Assembly: GCA_030248225.1 (NCBI GenBank)
Contig: JASANE010017684.1
Location: forward strand, 1-64,000
From: Trileptium ribeirensis
Taxonomy: Eukaryota > Nematoda > Enoplea > Enoplida > Thoracostomopsidae
DNA: 64,000 nucleotides
Direction of reading: 5' to 3'
In this document: positions 23,430 through 37,400 of the stretch, in pieces
How positions within the stretch are numbered: the first letter of the stretch is position 1
Layout of the letters: every line of letters starts with the position of its first letter
Made by a program: the position numbers and the translations under genes
Notes under the pieces: generated by a model
The model's database searches: none
What the model saw: only the letters and a program-made list of their open reading frames with translations
What the model was told of the DNA's origin: nothing

Positions 23430-23505
23430 TTTGTCGCTGCCAGGTATTGCACCACGAACAGTCGGATGAAAGTCACATTTACTAACCATTGAGCTATTTC
23501 GGAGC
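23430..23505 (-). ncRNA. tRNA-like sequence (tRNA pseudogene or SINE head)
   Basis: On the minus strand an excellent A-box, TAGCTCAATGGTTAG (plus coordinates 23,482-23,496), is followed 43 bases later by a B-box-like GGTGCAATACC (23,443-23,453). That spacing is right for an internal RNA polymerase III promoter. An anticodon-loop-like CTTTCAT lies between them. The acceptor and T stems do not pair well, so this is not an intact tRNA gene. A tRNA-derived SINE head or tRNA pseudogene fits best. Confidence 0.4.
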
Positions 23506-26500
23506 TATTGCTCCGATCCTTAATGCTCCTCGCAAAGCGATCGGATAACAAGCGTACAATATTGCAGTATTCGTCGAATTTAGTTAGTACAACGCACTCA
23601 AGCATAAGTAGGTGTCAAACAACTGTAAGTGTTAAAGGGTTAAATCTATAACTAAACTTTTATATAAACGGCTTGGTTTTGCTGCAGTCCGACTGTAATT
23701 TGTACTGTTGGTTATAACCTACACTAAAAGACAAATTATAATTTAACGTCCCGAAAAAAGTCTTGCTTTTTAACTGAGCTAACATACATAAAACTATAGA
23801 GTTAGAACTGGTTAAGCTAATAAAGTAAACCGTGTTGTTTGAGCTTTTGCAAATTAATGATACTTCGAATCAACTTCCTGTTTTGATTAAGTAAAGCTTC
23901 GAATTAACGCACGAGGCTTATCCAAAAAATATCAAACATTAAGGTGTATAAGAAGTTATATAAGGGCTTGACGTGTAATAAAAATATATACTTTCCGATA
24001 CGAGCAATTGCACAAAGACATTTTCAGTTTTTAAATGACACTGAAGCAAAATGTTGAACAACGCAATGTTAGAATTACACAAAATTAAAGACATTATATA
24101 CATCACCAAGCATATATAAACCCAAACTGTTTACAACATCAACTATAATGGCACTATTTCCGGTTACGCTATTTTCATACTTATTATATTATATAGTAAA
24201 TGTCTGAGTGTTTATAACTCAAGCAATAGAACCATACATTTACATTATGTGAGACTGCAAAAAGCAATTATTACAGCACGACCATGTGATAAGCTACATA
24301 ACAGGCTTGCTACAGGCGTCGTTTGCATATCTGTTACATGTTACACACAATATAAGTTACTACAAAAAAAGTCATAGTTAATTTTATTAAAATGAAAACT
24401 AACCGTCCATCGCGTAAAATGTTCAGCTGATTGATAAGAGTATTGCGGTTCCATGCTCACTTAATAGTTCTCAAAATCCGATATACTTGACCATGGGCAA
24501 AAAATTGTAGCGTTGACGCAATAGGTTGAACCAGCACGGCTGACGGGAAGCACATTTGGCGCATATATTTTTCCAAAGTGAGCTGACCTAGCGGTATCTA
24601 AGGTGCCCAGCCAGATGATTTGTACAAATTTAGAGAATTTCCGTTTTCCCAACTACAGTAAAACCTTTTATGTGCTAAGTTAGAGAAATACACACATTTG
24701 TATCAAATTCTCAGTTTTATAGAGAATGACAGCAAATTATAATATCTGGCCCCAGGCACATAGGCCCCTAGTTGCGACGTTGAGGGGCAAAGGAATTTCT
24801 ATTTGTTTCTGAATTTTATGTGTTTTGACGGTGAACATACTGGCAGTTTTCTCACACAGCTAAGCATCGCGAACTCTGATCCCGCTTTTGTTTTTGGTTT
24901 TTTCTAGTATGAATAAAGTTAAGTTACTGTACTAGGAAATTGATCGACCGAGTCGTACAATATATATTAGGCAGAATTTCAAGTCAAGTAGCTAGATTTA
25001 CGACCGAGCTTAAAATGCACAGTCAATGCCCAACTATTATCTACAAAGGAAACATTAACTGAGAGAAATAATATAATCGCGTTCAACAGGCACACTAAAC
25101 ACACATAGTTACACAATTATATGTATTATGTATATATTTATGTACGTCATAGATATCTAAGGTTTGTTGGCTTAGGGATGTAGATGGTTCTGTGGGGTAC
25201 CGTAGGAGAAGGTAATCAGTGATTTTCTAATTTATAGTCATAGTTTTATCATTTCCCTCATGCTTTTGTATAAGAAGTTTGTACATTAAACAGTATACAT
25301 GTAAACATGGTCGATAATGCGAGAACGCTCCTATAGTAGCCCCAGCTACCACTCTGAACATTATATGGACGGAAGGGGTGATGTAAAGGAGATCGGCAAA
25401 TCCCCGCTGTACACAGCGTATACATTTACATGTCACTTTTCATGTAAGTATATTTATACGAACGCATATACACATTTATATACGTGCGTTATGCAGCTTC
25501 AGGTATATATACATTAGCATTTCCACGGTATCAAAATAGTATCTGGGGGCTTTCAGTTGGGGTCCTAACTATCAATTTAAGCAGAAGTAACTTTTGGTGA
25601 ATTTAATAACTCTAAACCACGTCCCCCAGGTTATTTGGATCTTATAATTACATTTTATCATGTTTTCCATGCACCTATAACATGTATTTCGTATTAGTTT
25701 TCCATCCATATTTAATATTTCGCGACTTAAAATGTACATCCTTTGTTATGTTTCTCAAACATTTATATTTTATGTTTCTCAAACATTTGTAATGAATAAT
25801 CGAAGTAAAGGGATTATATTTGTTGTCAGTTCAAAATACCTTGGGTGGCGGGGTGCCCTGACTTACCAAAATTAGCCAAAATTTACCTGGGACATATCTT
25901 TGGAGGAACTTGGCCGAAATACTGTGGGATGGTTAACTACCTTTCTGTGAACAGTATACCGTATATACAAAGATAGAACCATATGAAGAATAATTGTACG
26001 AATGCTCAAGTTATTTACGCCGTAAGTATTAAATGCTCAAAATTTCGTACTTTAAACAACATCGACCGAAACTTCACTAACTTTTCAAATAGGTTAGCTA
26101 ATTTTAAGACCAGCGGCATCTACACGGCTAATAGCTAGACCTGATGGTAAAAATACCACAACTCAACGGCAATATTATTATTCATGCTACTAAATGTAAT
26201 ACTACAGAAAAGTATTCAAAGTAGCCGGTTTTCAATATTGTTCAACTGCTTTTGTTACCGTTAGTTACGGATTAAGTGCACCAAACACACGGCGTCTGTG
26301 TCACTGACATCACTGCCTAGAATGCAGACTTGGTGGAAGTATTTACGATCTTAGTACTCAGTGTAAGAAGTTAAACGGCATGGTACAACTCAAAATCTTA
26401 TTCGCAAACCATAAGACGACGATCGCCATGATTTGCAAAAATTTCTTCGAGAATTGCTTAGCTTAACATTTAATTTGTAATTATTTAAACGTGAGTTATT

Positions 26501-26937
26501 AATAGAACATTATAGCAGCAAAAAACGCAATGCCCATAAATCCTTAATCCATAAATTGTTACAAAAATCAAAAAATACTACTCTTACTCATCGTCGAAGC
26601 TGCGCTACTGTTGAACAAATCTGTAGGATGGACAGCTTTGCTGACACCAGAGTTGTTAAAGTAAGGGCACACGCCGCTATTTTTCCTGCGGTTATGGCTG
26701 ATAACTAAAAGCTGAATAACGAATTGTGAGCTACGACTAGAGACATGCAAATGGAACTCGGTAACCAAAGGAGATTTTTTCAAAATAAACTAAAGACCGG
26801 TTTCGCATTTTGTTATCTTGGGACAAGTAAATAATGGAAAACTATACTTGAAGTCGGTACACTAGCAGCATTGGTTACGAGGTCGCTATGTCTGTATCTG
26901 TGCGGCGTTTCTTTCTAGACCAGCCCAAAATTGATCA
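23506..26937. other. AT-rich DNA, no gene seen
   Basis: No recognisable exon or protein motif on either strand. A short direct duplication, ATGTTTCTCAAACATTT, occurs twice at about 25,748-25,790. The open frames here are short and low in complexity. Confidence 0.5.
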
Positions 26938-27424
26938 ATTTTGAAGATACAGATGAAATTTTGACGTGAATTGATAAGCTGTTTCAGAAAATACACATTC
27001 CGACAATATTTACAACAAAAAAATTTTTTTAGGTTTTTTCAGTATTTTGGTATATATATGCCTAATATTTTGTTTTCTCGATAGATATACAATTTTAGAT
27101 TCCTTTCAAACTGTGTTTAGAAGCTGAGAAGAATACCACGTGTTACGGAGTTATTGTCATTAATGTGAAATCCTAGGCCTAAGTCGTTAATCCGTGAACC
27201 GACTGAGCTGATTTTGCCACCATTTCTCAGCTCATCAACGCTGTTCGAATGGTATGTAAAGTTTTGTATTTATCGAGAAAACATTTTTGAAAATTTTGGG
27301 TATATACCAAGGGAACCCAAAAATCAAAAAAAATTGCCATAAATATTACCAAAATCGATATTTTTTGAACCGCTTCGTCGAGCTGAGTTAAATAGTGCCG
27401 AAATTGCTGTTGTATCTTCAAAAT
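26938..27424. mobile_element. Foldback element with ~190-bp inverted arms
   Basis: The left arm (26,938 to about 27,135) and right arm (about 27,215-27,424) are imperfect reverse complements. The outer ends are ATTTTGAAGATACA on both sides. Inner shared blocks include TTTTCTCGATA(G/A)ATA and GCTGAGAA. Length is 487 bases. There is no coding capacity of its own, and the minus frame through the right arm is an AT-rich shadow. Confidence 0.7.
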
Positions 27425-27845
27425 AGAGCAATTTCGTGCTGGAACTTCAAAATAAGACCCCTGTGTGGCCAGTCTGCGTACACAGAATCACTGCCATCGC
27501 ATTTTAGCTCCATTCATTAGTGCTGTCACGATCGTTATAAATATGAAACAAAGTCTCGAAAGCAAAAATTTGCGCGGAATTGTATTAACTTCTGGCGCAC
27601 ATCCGATAGCAGATGTTTAAAATAAAACGTTAAAACTGAGGCGAAAGGCTACAACAAAACACAAGGGATATAGAACAAAAGGCATAGTACACAAGGCACG
27701 TCATGCACACCGAAATTGAAAAAAAACAAACACGAAATTGAATAACGCATAGCGTATAAAGCATTAACAGAACATCTGCAAAGCATACGATTAGCAAACA
27801 TAGCCGCGAAACATAAACAAGTTACGAGTTCTGTTTTATAGCAAC

Positions 27846-29174
27846 CAGAGATGAAACTGGGTTACCGGGTCAAAGGGTCACTAAAGTAAACAAGGTCACC
27901 GGTTTACTTGGTGAGCCGGTCACCAGCTTTAATTTCAATCCCAAAATTTAGCCAAAAGCCCGTAACCCAATCCGGCGCATTACGAACTTTGTAAATCCAT
28001 AGCTAACACAATAAGTCTTTCGATTGTTGCTAACATCCTCGTAGCTTCAATGCGCTGGGAAAGTGTGCGTTGAAGGCATCCATCTCTGTTTCTTGTGTTT
28101 TTATTTAATACCAATTATACACACACCTTTTTATTCTGGTAGAAATGACTCACTGCTCAATTGCTTCGATTAAGTTTTATACGTAATCATCGAATATATA
28201 TTAAGGGCCGGACTAGTAACAGTATCGGCAATTACAGTCGGGCAACTACTTTTTGTATAGTAGCACCCATACAATGTAATATCATTGAAAAGCGTTAGAA
28301 ATCTCCAAAAACCCTTACACGACCAAGATGTCTTTCACAAAAACTCCCAACACTCAATTTAGGAACGTCCCAATTGTCGAAAAGTGTCAACAATCCTACT
28401 TCTGGTGTACTTAACACAGTTCTTTTTGCGCCCCATTGGGAACTGAGATTTGGGGATGCTCATAGCTTTATATTTTTTACTTTTCATTATAGAATTCGTG
28501 TGATCAATTAAATAAAGTAATTTAAACACTATTGTAGCACATTTAAACAATTCATTTAGCCAAGGTGAAAAATTTCGCCCGCAGTCCTTCTTTCAGTCAA
28601 GAAAACTAAATTTGCTTCATAGATCGGAACAATTATAAACTTTCATTACAATCCGAACTAGATTCGCTGAAATGGTGGGGAAAGCAAAAAGTTTCGTTTT
28701 CCTTATCTGCCGAGTGCAGCGATAACAATTTTCGTCATCCAGGGTTCCTCCTCCGAATCCGAACGACATTTTTCAACCGGAGGCCGAATCACCCGAAGAG
28801 ATCGTAGCTGACTTAGTCCTGAAACGACCGAAGCGAATATGACTGTATTCGAAGGGCTCAAGACAGATTTTATCAGCTAGTGGAGCTATGCTCCGACGAG
28901 GGTGGATGGCTGCGGTCGGGGCGGTAGCCTGTGTGTGGGTCACATCGTCGTCGTACAGCCTGGGCAACAATGCGCAAGCATTGGCAGAGAACAAACTAAA
29001 TAAATAAAAAGGTTAGTTTTTACAGTCTAAAACATGGTACTAGAACAGCGCTAGAAAGAGCATTTGCAATCTAGAAAACAAAATATGCATTTGGCATGGC
29101 AAGAAAATGACAGTTGGAAGCAACCGCATGAGCTAGTCACCCGAGTCACAATATGGTTCCCGGTTCCATCTCTG
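27846..29174. mobile_element. Probable non-autonomous hAT-like element
   Basis: The ends are CAGAGATGAAAC at 27,846 and GTTCCATCTCTG ending at 29,174. These are inverted relative to each other and of the CAGAGxTGxAA type seen in hAT transposons. Further in, both ends carry GGGTCAC/GTGACCC-like motifs. The flanks ATAGCAAC and ATACAGCAAC are similar but not a clean 8-bp duplication. The interior (about 1.3 kb) has no transposase. Confidence 0.45.
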
Positions 29175-29639
29175 ATACAGCAACTACTTTCAACGGCTCC
29201 GCAAAAAAAGTGACCTGTTATTGCATGAGACCATTTTAGGTGTAAATGCTTCGGTTTTCTTGTCAAGTCGGTTCACAAAGCTAAACCAAGTGATCGCGCT
29301 CATATGACCACTTTCTCTTACGAACGCGATCACAATCCTACCCATAGAATAAAAACCACATATTCACCACCAGAAGATAATACATAAACAAATGTTGCTG
29401 TAAAAACGTTTGGATCGTAAGCGTCATAGTTTTAGCTTAGACATTAACTAGGATTCTAGGAGACTATTATATCTTTGGTGCAAAATAGCATAATAGGTTA
29501 TCGTTCTCTACATAGCTGTGGCTATGATCACGGGCAGTTTTAAAGGGGCGAGTGCGGTAGGGGCGGCCGCCCCTCCCTGTCAGGTTTCGAAGACGGAAAA
29601 TTTTGGTCCGGCTTGCACATAGACATCACCTTAACATAG

Positions 29640-30498
29640 GCCCCTAACCTAACTGTTACCAAAACATCAGAGGTTCCTGAAATTCGGTCCACATTCGGAG
29701 TAATGTCGTCCGTCGTCGTATACTTTCGTGAATCGCCAAAGCGATTTGCTTTCCTCAAAAGATCGGTGAAAGCCTTGAATCCTAATGCAGATAAAACTAT
29801 TTCGCCTAAGCTTAGCGACACCAGGTGGGTTGAACGCACACTGCATGTTTTACTTTTTCGGAGCTGTATCCTTGTATTGCTGCAGGTTACAATACTGACC
29901 ACAAAACTGTTAGGCAAGCCATCGGTCTTCTTGCCGCTATCACCAGACCATCTTTTATTGTATCCATGGTTATTCTTCGTCATGTACTAGCCGCCATTAA
30001 ACCCATAGCTGTATCACTGCAGTCTGTCGGCCAAAATCTTTACGAGTGCGTCAACGAGATACACATTCTGATGGAGCAACTTAAATCGTAGAGACGCGGC
30101 CACGTCAGTGGAAATTTTCAGAACGTCTGGAGCCATGCTTGTGAGTGAAAAACCATCTGGACATTGACCGTCTCGCTTCTGCGGGAAGGTGTCCACGAAC
30201 ACATAAGCTGCACCTAAGTTCATATGAATTTTATCGTACCATAGTTTATATCCCTTTTATTGATGGGTTCCTGCGCCAGCTCCATACACGTTTAGAATCT
30301 CATAGTGCTAACGTTATGCGCTTGTCGTCGCTTCTACATCAGTCTGCGCCGAACGCAAGTTACAGTGACATTCCAGAAGCTGTGGATTTTTATACTGAAA
30401 GCAACCAGCTTCTGAATATTGATAAGCAGTCGGTGGATCAAGAATTGGGAGGTCCCAGTCGCTGGAAATTCAGCGTATTATTGATCAGTTTGCGTTAA
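29640..30498 (+). pseudogene. hAT-family transposase remnant (DUF4371/ZMYM1-like), frameshifted
   Basis: Three plus-strand pieces read in order like the middle of a hAT transposase of the type found in vertebrate ZMYM1 and related insect proteins. Piece 1 (about 29,690-29,890) has YFRESPKR followed by LSDTRWVERT. Piece 2 (29,945-30,091, another frame) has PSFIVSMVILRHVLAAIKP and SLQSVGQNLYE. Piece 3 (30,145-30,498) has YIPFIDGFLRQLHTRLE. Frame changes separate them, and the N-terminal zinc finger and C-terminal dimerisation domain are not evident. A G-rich segment at 29,534-29,580 and rough complements at about 30,790-30,823 may be the element ends. It is non-functional. Confidence 0.7.
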
Positions 30499-31218
30499 AG
30501 AATAGGCGCTTAGACTTTACGAAGTGAAAGGTAGACAGTTTAAAAGAACATTTAATTTGATGCGAAACCGGATTGGACTTCGTTCTAACTGTGCTACAGA
30601 CAGAATTTAGTTTTAAAGAAGCACTAGTACAGGTCGCTATCATGTATATGTTGTAAAACGTATGTTAAAATTGTTGCAAAGAGGAGAGTGAATTTTCCAC
30701 AAATATTACCCAGAAATAGTAGAATTCTGAATGTCTGTCTGCGTCACTCATAACTCAAAGATGGTTTTCGAAAACTTAAAGATCCGCCCACCTGTCATAA
30801 ATTTCTAAAGCCGCACCTGGCTATTATACATTTAATAAATTCCGCAAATGTAATGCACTAAATCCTCAACGACATTTGAGCGTAAAACCAAAGTGTGTAG
30901 CCAGGCTTTACAAATTGTCGTACAATTTTGTAGCATTGCTAATTTCGCAAAAATTGGACGAACCTGCATTTTGGTCCCACAAATACTGCTTTTATCTAAG
31001 TACAGCAATGAGCATGAAATATTCCACAAAAATTGTATATGCAACCCGGGTGCAGTATGCTGTTGAAAGTGGAGGAGGAGATGCGGGAAAATCGGTTAGG
31101 CCGCCTTCCGGAGGTCTCTTTTTTCAAAGGAGCCCCGGTGCTGCCCCTGCTTAAGCCATAAGTGCTCAACGCTCGCAGGACCAAGAGTTGGGCGTCGATG
31201 GCTCAGGGTGCTGGGTAA
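30499..31218. other. No gene seen
   Basis: Flank of the hAT remnant. The open frame at 30,876-31,154 gives no recognisable protein. A GC-rich patch at about 31,070-31,200 has no identifiable content. Confidence 0.4.
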
Positions 31219-31421
31219 CTCTTAAAAATGTTTAAGAATCCATACTTTTCCCAATTTTTAATAAAGTTTTCATCAATTTTTGCTACTTTTGACCAGATTC
31301 TCCCTGATTTTAATTTTCTCAAAATTATCGATGGGATGGAACTTTTAAAAATGTTTAGGAAACCATACTTTTTCTCAAATTTTACAAAGGTTTTCATCAA
31401 TCAAAATTATCGATGGGAGGG
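31219..31421. repeat. Tandem duplication, ~120-bp unit, two copies
   Basis: CTTAAAAATGTTTAAGAA(T)CCATACTTTT begins at 31,221 and recurs at about 31,342. Both copies end with CAAAATTATCGATGGGA(T/G)GG (31,319-31,339 and 31,401-31,421). The second copy is shortened inside. Confidence 0.7.
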
Positions 31422-34400
31422 AAAGGGTGGTGCGCCTGTAGAGACGGTGTAAATATGGCTTGAGGGGAGATCCCACCTGAATGTAACATCCAACCGACTA
31501 TAGACACCTATCATTGAACCATAGGTGCCGACAGAATTTCGAAATTTTTGAACATTTTAATTTTCCCCAATTTTCAAGTAATTTTCTCAAAACTATTCCT
31601 GTGCCTACTGGAAGGATGCAGGGTGTACGGTACCTCACCCAGGGAGGGATAAACGTGGCTCAGGGCGTCGACGATTAGGGGCTATCCTCTTACTGCCTAT
31701 GGACACACATGCTTTAAACTAAAAACCTGCATAAACATTTAAACAACACTGGAAAGCATTAAAACTTTTCTTCAGCTGGAAAGTATTAACTATGTTGTTA
31801 CACCCACTACACAGAAACACGTTTCAAGTTGTGGTGTGCCTCATAAAGTTCGTTTTCCATGGTTTCGATTTCATAGATTCATAGGTACATTGACCTATGT
31901 TTCGCACATTTGTGATTAAATATAAAATGTACGGTAGGAAATAATGCATTTTTAAGGGAGCCCCCAGAAAATATTACAATACCGTCCAAAAAGATCTAAG
32001 TCGATCGATCACACACAGATGCGTCCAAATGAATCACTCCGCCGTTTTCACCATCGCCGAAAACCGTTATAATCACAGATGTAACAAATCATTCCAAAAA
32101 GGGTACATCGTTCACAGATACATTCAAACGATTAATTTCATCATTTTCGGCAACCTGAAAAACATTTATATTGACCATATACTTTTTAGCAATTATCTTA
32201 AAAATGTTATAAATAAATGTAAATTGGCCGTTTAAGATACCATTTTGTGCCTCATCTCCTTATTCACAAGTCTAAAAATTGTTGGTAGATAAAGCTGTAG
32301 ATCTCATTTAGGCCAACATACATTTTTGATAATATGAAGCATGTGTTTCCAGACATAACTGAAAACCGGAATTCCCCTTGGTCAAAAAATAGAGGGTGTA
32401 CCCTCTTTAAATAAGTCTACCATACCCTTGTTTGGGGTACATTGATGACGCTACAAACTCTCATGGGCCACACTACATAATTCTTTACATGGCGCACATG
32501 AAGGTCCGAGGTCCAAAGGGGGGTTAGCCGAGTCCTTTGGGGCGGCAGGAAGCGTCAAGACTGTCATGGGGGAAGCCGAGGACTCGCGGGGGAGGGTAGC
32601 CACTTATGAGTATATATAGTGTATATGCAATAAGTTTTGTGATCCGTATATGCATACGCATACATGTATGTCAGCAATTACATGTTCATAAGAAATAAGC
32701 ATACATTATATTCTCTATTGTATTATATATATAGTATATACAGTGCTACAGCCAGTTCGAGTCATGACCATCCTTCAGCAATCTAGCCCTATGCCTCCTT
32801 CATTTCAACCAACAGCTAAGCTTCAAAATACAAAAACCTCGTAAATTCATATCTAGCCTACGAAACTTCTATAATGCATTTGACGTATTTTAAAACACCA
32901 TGCGAACAAAGAAAGTAGAAATACATCGAACCGCCCTTTTAAGTAGCGAGCCGCCGATATTAGCGCCCATATATTATATATGTCCATTTTTTGTTATTGC
33001 CTGCAATTAAAATATCGAACTTTTCAGATTTTCTGTGGCGACATCGAATATGCACGCGATATAAGTCTCCGATGTCCTAACGATGAGCAACGACGATGCA
33101 AGCTGTTGCAATTTAAAAATTGATAATCAACAAATGATTCATAATTTGACAATTTTGCAGTCCCTGCGTACAACAACGGCAATTCTGAAAATCTATAATT
33201 CGTTCATCGGGTATACAGCAATAATGTTCCTTAACACAGTTCATACTTGTAACGGAATAATTAGTGCAGTCTAATGTGCGTAGGTTGCAAAATATTTTTT
33301 AATCTTAATATTCCACAGATATCAATATTATTTCTAGTTATAACGGGATCTCTTCACTGTGACTACTACATTATGTAACGATAACATTGATTTTTTGTTG
33401 ACTGTTTGCAAATGCTTCCTCCATTCATTCGCAAACACAGGCTTCAACGCGTAAACAGACGAACACATGATTATACACACCACTTTTCATAAGGTTGTGA
33501 CAAGCTAGCACGCGTAACAGGAAATCAATCTCATTCATACAGCTTGAAAGATGCTGATTTAACATAACACTATAACTTTGGAAATCTGGCATCACAAAAT
33601 TGATATTAACCTGCAGCCGAAACACTGATGCTTATTATCCACATGTATTTTAGTAACTTTCACTGTTGGACTAAGACAAGTAAGGTTTTAATTATGTAAT
33701 TGATGTAATTGCTAGCGAATTTTTTGACGTTTCGCGTAACGTAACTCCGAAGTAAATGATGAAGATTTTTCTAAAATATATAAACAGCTTGGTTTCACGT
33801 ACATTCCCAGCAAATTATTAACGTATCAAAAATGCTATATAGTACCATAATCTATGGTTTACGCAGCATATAAATTGGTAATTTTATTTACTGCATTGCT
33901 ACGTTCAGAAGAATTACAAATCGATTAGTTTATGTCAACTCGAAGCATAAAATGCTGATGCTATATATTGCAAGAAGTAGCTGAAGCGTTTTACAACTAA
34001 ACCGGTCCATAAGCCGGCCACAACGAACGGTGGTACGACCGAATAACTACAGCCTGAGAAGGAAGCTTCACACGAAGCAAAGCAACGATTAGTATTTATA
34101 TGCGCTCGGTCAAACTTATTCCCTGTACTAGACCACATACCTAACTTGATTCCCCAAAGCAGATACATCTAAAACATCCAGTGATCCATTGGAGGATGCT
34201 GGAGATTCAAACTTCTGCTTTATTCCCGTTCGGAAAAAGAAATAATACTCGAAAGACTGCATAAACTATTCATTCTGTGGTATGCAAAAAAGAAATTCAT
34301 TATCATCAGACAAGTCTTGTGAAAACAAAGCTGCCCATCTAGTCAGCCATATTAAATCAAGTTCACCATTATGTCTGATTTGGCGAGTGGGTTCACGACA

Positions 34401-37400
34401 TGAGCGCAGGAGCCAGCTGTGTGCCAAAAGGCAGAACAATAAACATTAGGTCTTTATTTGGAACAATCCACATAGGATAGAAATATTTCAATCATAATAT
34501 TTCATTACATATAGAAATCAACGTCACAATCAGACTTTTATACTTGCGTTGTGAAATCAATCTTCGCAGTTTGTAATTATAATCCTTAATCTATAATTTA
34601 TGTTTGAAGCTCTTCCAGTCACGCAGAGCCTGGTTGCAACTAACTTGAGCACAGCCCTACAAGCTTCGATATCCCGACGTGCGCGTCAAAATCTCTGCTC
34701 ATCTGTTCTGTTTACCTTTCAATAATAATATCTGTATTATGTCAACTATATCTTCCGAATAAGCTAAACATGATCATGTGTTTCAGACCTGTTAAATATA
34801 TATATAGACTTATAATGTATAAATGGAAATGCGACCAACGTCTACGACGCCACAGTCCCCCAAAGAATAAAACACCAACCGCAAGATTATGCAATCAAAG
34901 GACTTATTAATTATTCACGAAAGCTTAATGCCAAACACCAGATAATATTGTATACACAGAACGAGAACAACATTAAATAGCATATTTAATCACTTACAAG
35001 CACGTGGTTTAATAACGAAACTGGCTCCCCAAAGAAGAAGCATGCTTTTCAATTCTGTTGCCGACTATACAGTTAAGAAAGACAGAAGTTTGTCCACACC
35101 GAAACAGTTTTACATAATAATGCTATATATTATATATACAAGATATTAGACACTCGTTCCGGAATCGCAAACAATTAAAATAAATCCGTCAATACTGTGG
35201 ATTACCTCATAACATAAATGTGCATAGATTTGGAGGAGGTGTTTACCCTGAGGTGTCGGACCCTAGGGAAGTAAAAATTAAATGCCAGATCATCAATCAT
35301 TTTGGACCATTAAACTAATTATGCCACCAAAGATTAAGTAACTGTGAGATCGAAACCCTAATGGTATCGGTATCCAAAGTACAAAATCCCAATTTAGTAC
35401 CACAATTTCGCATCTGCCATTGGGTAATAGTGAAACAAAAATATACAACATATGAGCGATAATATCGGCGCCTCGCAACATAAAAGCGTAATTGGAAGTA
35501 TTTCTAGATGCTGCACTATTTTATTGACATGATGTCATATACCACACGTTAAATACACATAAAATATCGTACTGGATGACATTATGAGGTAACTAGAAGG
35601 TATTTAGAACCCCACCCGTGGGTGAAAGGGAGGGAAGGTGGCATAGGCTAGGCTGCCTGAGGATGACCGAGGCTCCAAGTAGACTGCGTCATCGCGTATA
35701 ATATAATTAGAGTATATATTGTTTTATTTCCATAAAATTCACTATTTGTGCATGCAATATATTCATATGTGTATTACAGATCATATTATATGTGCAGCAT
35801 ACACACAAAGAACGGAAAAGTAACTGTTGTTGCAGAAGCTTTAAAAATCAAAGCATTCATCAAAACACGCTGTTGTTTTGTCCTATAACTATATATCTGC
35901 ATTTAGTTTTACATCCAAGCACGTAGTCCAATTAATTGCAATCCACCAAGTCAACTGAATAATTGGCAAATCAGGACTAATCAATTAACTGGGCCAATTA
36001 ATTGTAACTATTTTCATCAATTAAATGCACTGGCGTACAGAAAGCCACTACAATAATCCAGAATGAATAATATATATGTTAGAAGGAAGAACGCTTAGAG
36101 CCGGCTGGTTCGGATCGGTAGCCCTTGACTTAGTGTTAGGTTGTTTATGCGACTTAAGAAAACAATAGCGGGATATCCTGCTCTTTACTTAGTTATTGGG
36201 TTGCTATAGAGGTTTTATCTACACGAATTATAATTAATTTTTAGAAACCGTAGTCAGACACTCTGGTAAACACAACCCCCTCCCAAAAACTCAGTATTCG
36301 CCTACCACTCCCACATCATCCCGCGCCGAATATTTTCAGGAAACTGACAAAAGATGGGAAAATTTTGTGCACCTCTCCATCGAGTCGACGGACCATAGAC
36401 AATTATGCCTTCTGTATAGAGATTTTTCAGCCATGACTGACCATAAGCCTGCAGAACCGAACTAGAAATCTGAAGCTCATCATATTGTGCAAGAAAAGTG
36501 CTCCTTTCAAATGTTTGCATAGGGAAATTTTTAAAGAACCCTGCATATCTGTGGGATACAGCGCATATAGTGCAAAACAGACAATCACGTACTACATTTG
36601 TAATGGCACAACGTCAAACCGAATCGATGACACAGAAATCGTCGCTTTATATTTTCTCCAACCAATACCTGTATATAATACTTAACTACAGCTGCATCTG
36701 CATAGGGTCGGATTGAAATTTGTCGGGTTTCATGTCGACTCAGATAAGGATCCCTAATATACTTCCAGCCTTTGGAGTATCTGGTTACGCGTCGGATGGC
36801 GACTGCGATGTGGCACCCTCGTCATGCAACACGGGCAGTGGTTGATAACATACTGGCACTGAACCCACGTATAGCCTAACCGCAAGTCATAATTCCAATT
36901 TATCGGTAGTATATCGGTCGAATATCGGATTACGACCTCGACATGTGCAGTTGGGTCGGACTTGATTGCTTTCAACCCAAAGCGGTTTCTAGCGTGAACA
37001 TCATGCGTTGGTCCAGAATTCGCCACTTCGGTATGGATAAATTTTCAGCCATAATCACATCGTCAATTTATGTTTAGTCTGTAGTTTTTATCACGTCTTG
37101 CCACCTTCTAATTCACACACCAGCCGCAAGCCAACGCAATATACTCTTGAAGCGACAAAACAAGGTATCAATATAAATATAAATAAGTGAAAGTAACTAA
37201 AGCAAGCCATGTATCGCCCCTAGAAAAACCTCGATATCGTGAGTTTTCTCATGCCCATTTGGACAAATAATATCGGTACACGCAACAGCCAGATTAATGC
37301 GAACAGCCAATGCACACAAACAAAAAATGTGTATTTCTGTTCTATTAATTCGACACGACCGTGTTATAGTGCTTGAAATAATATGATTACAACTAGATTG

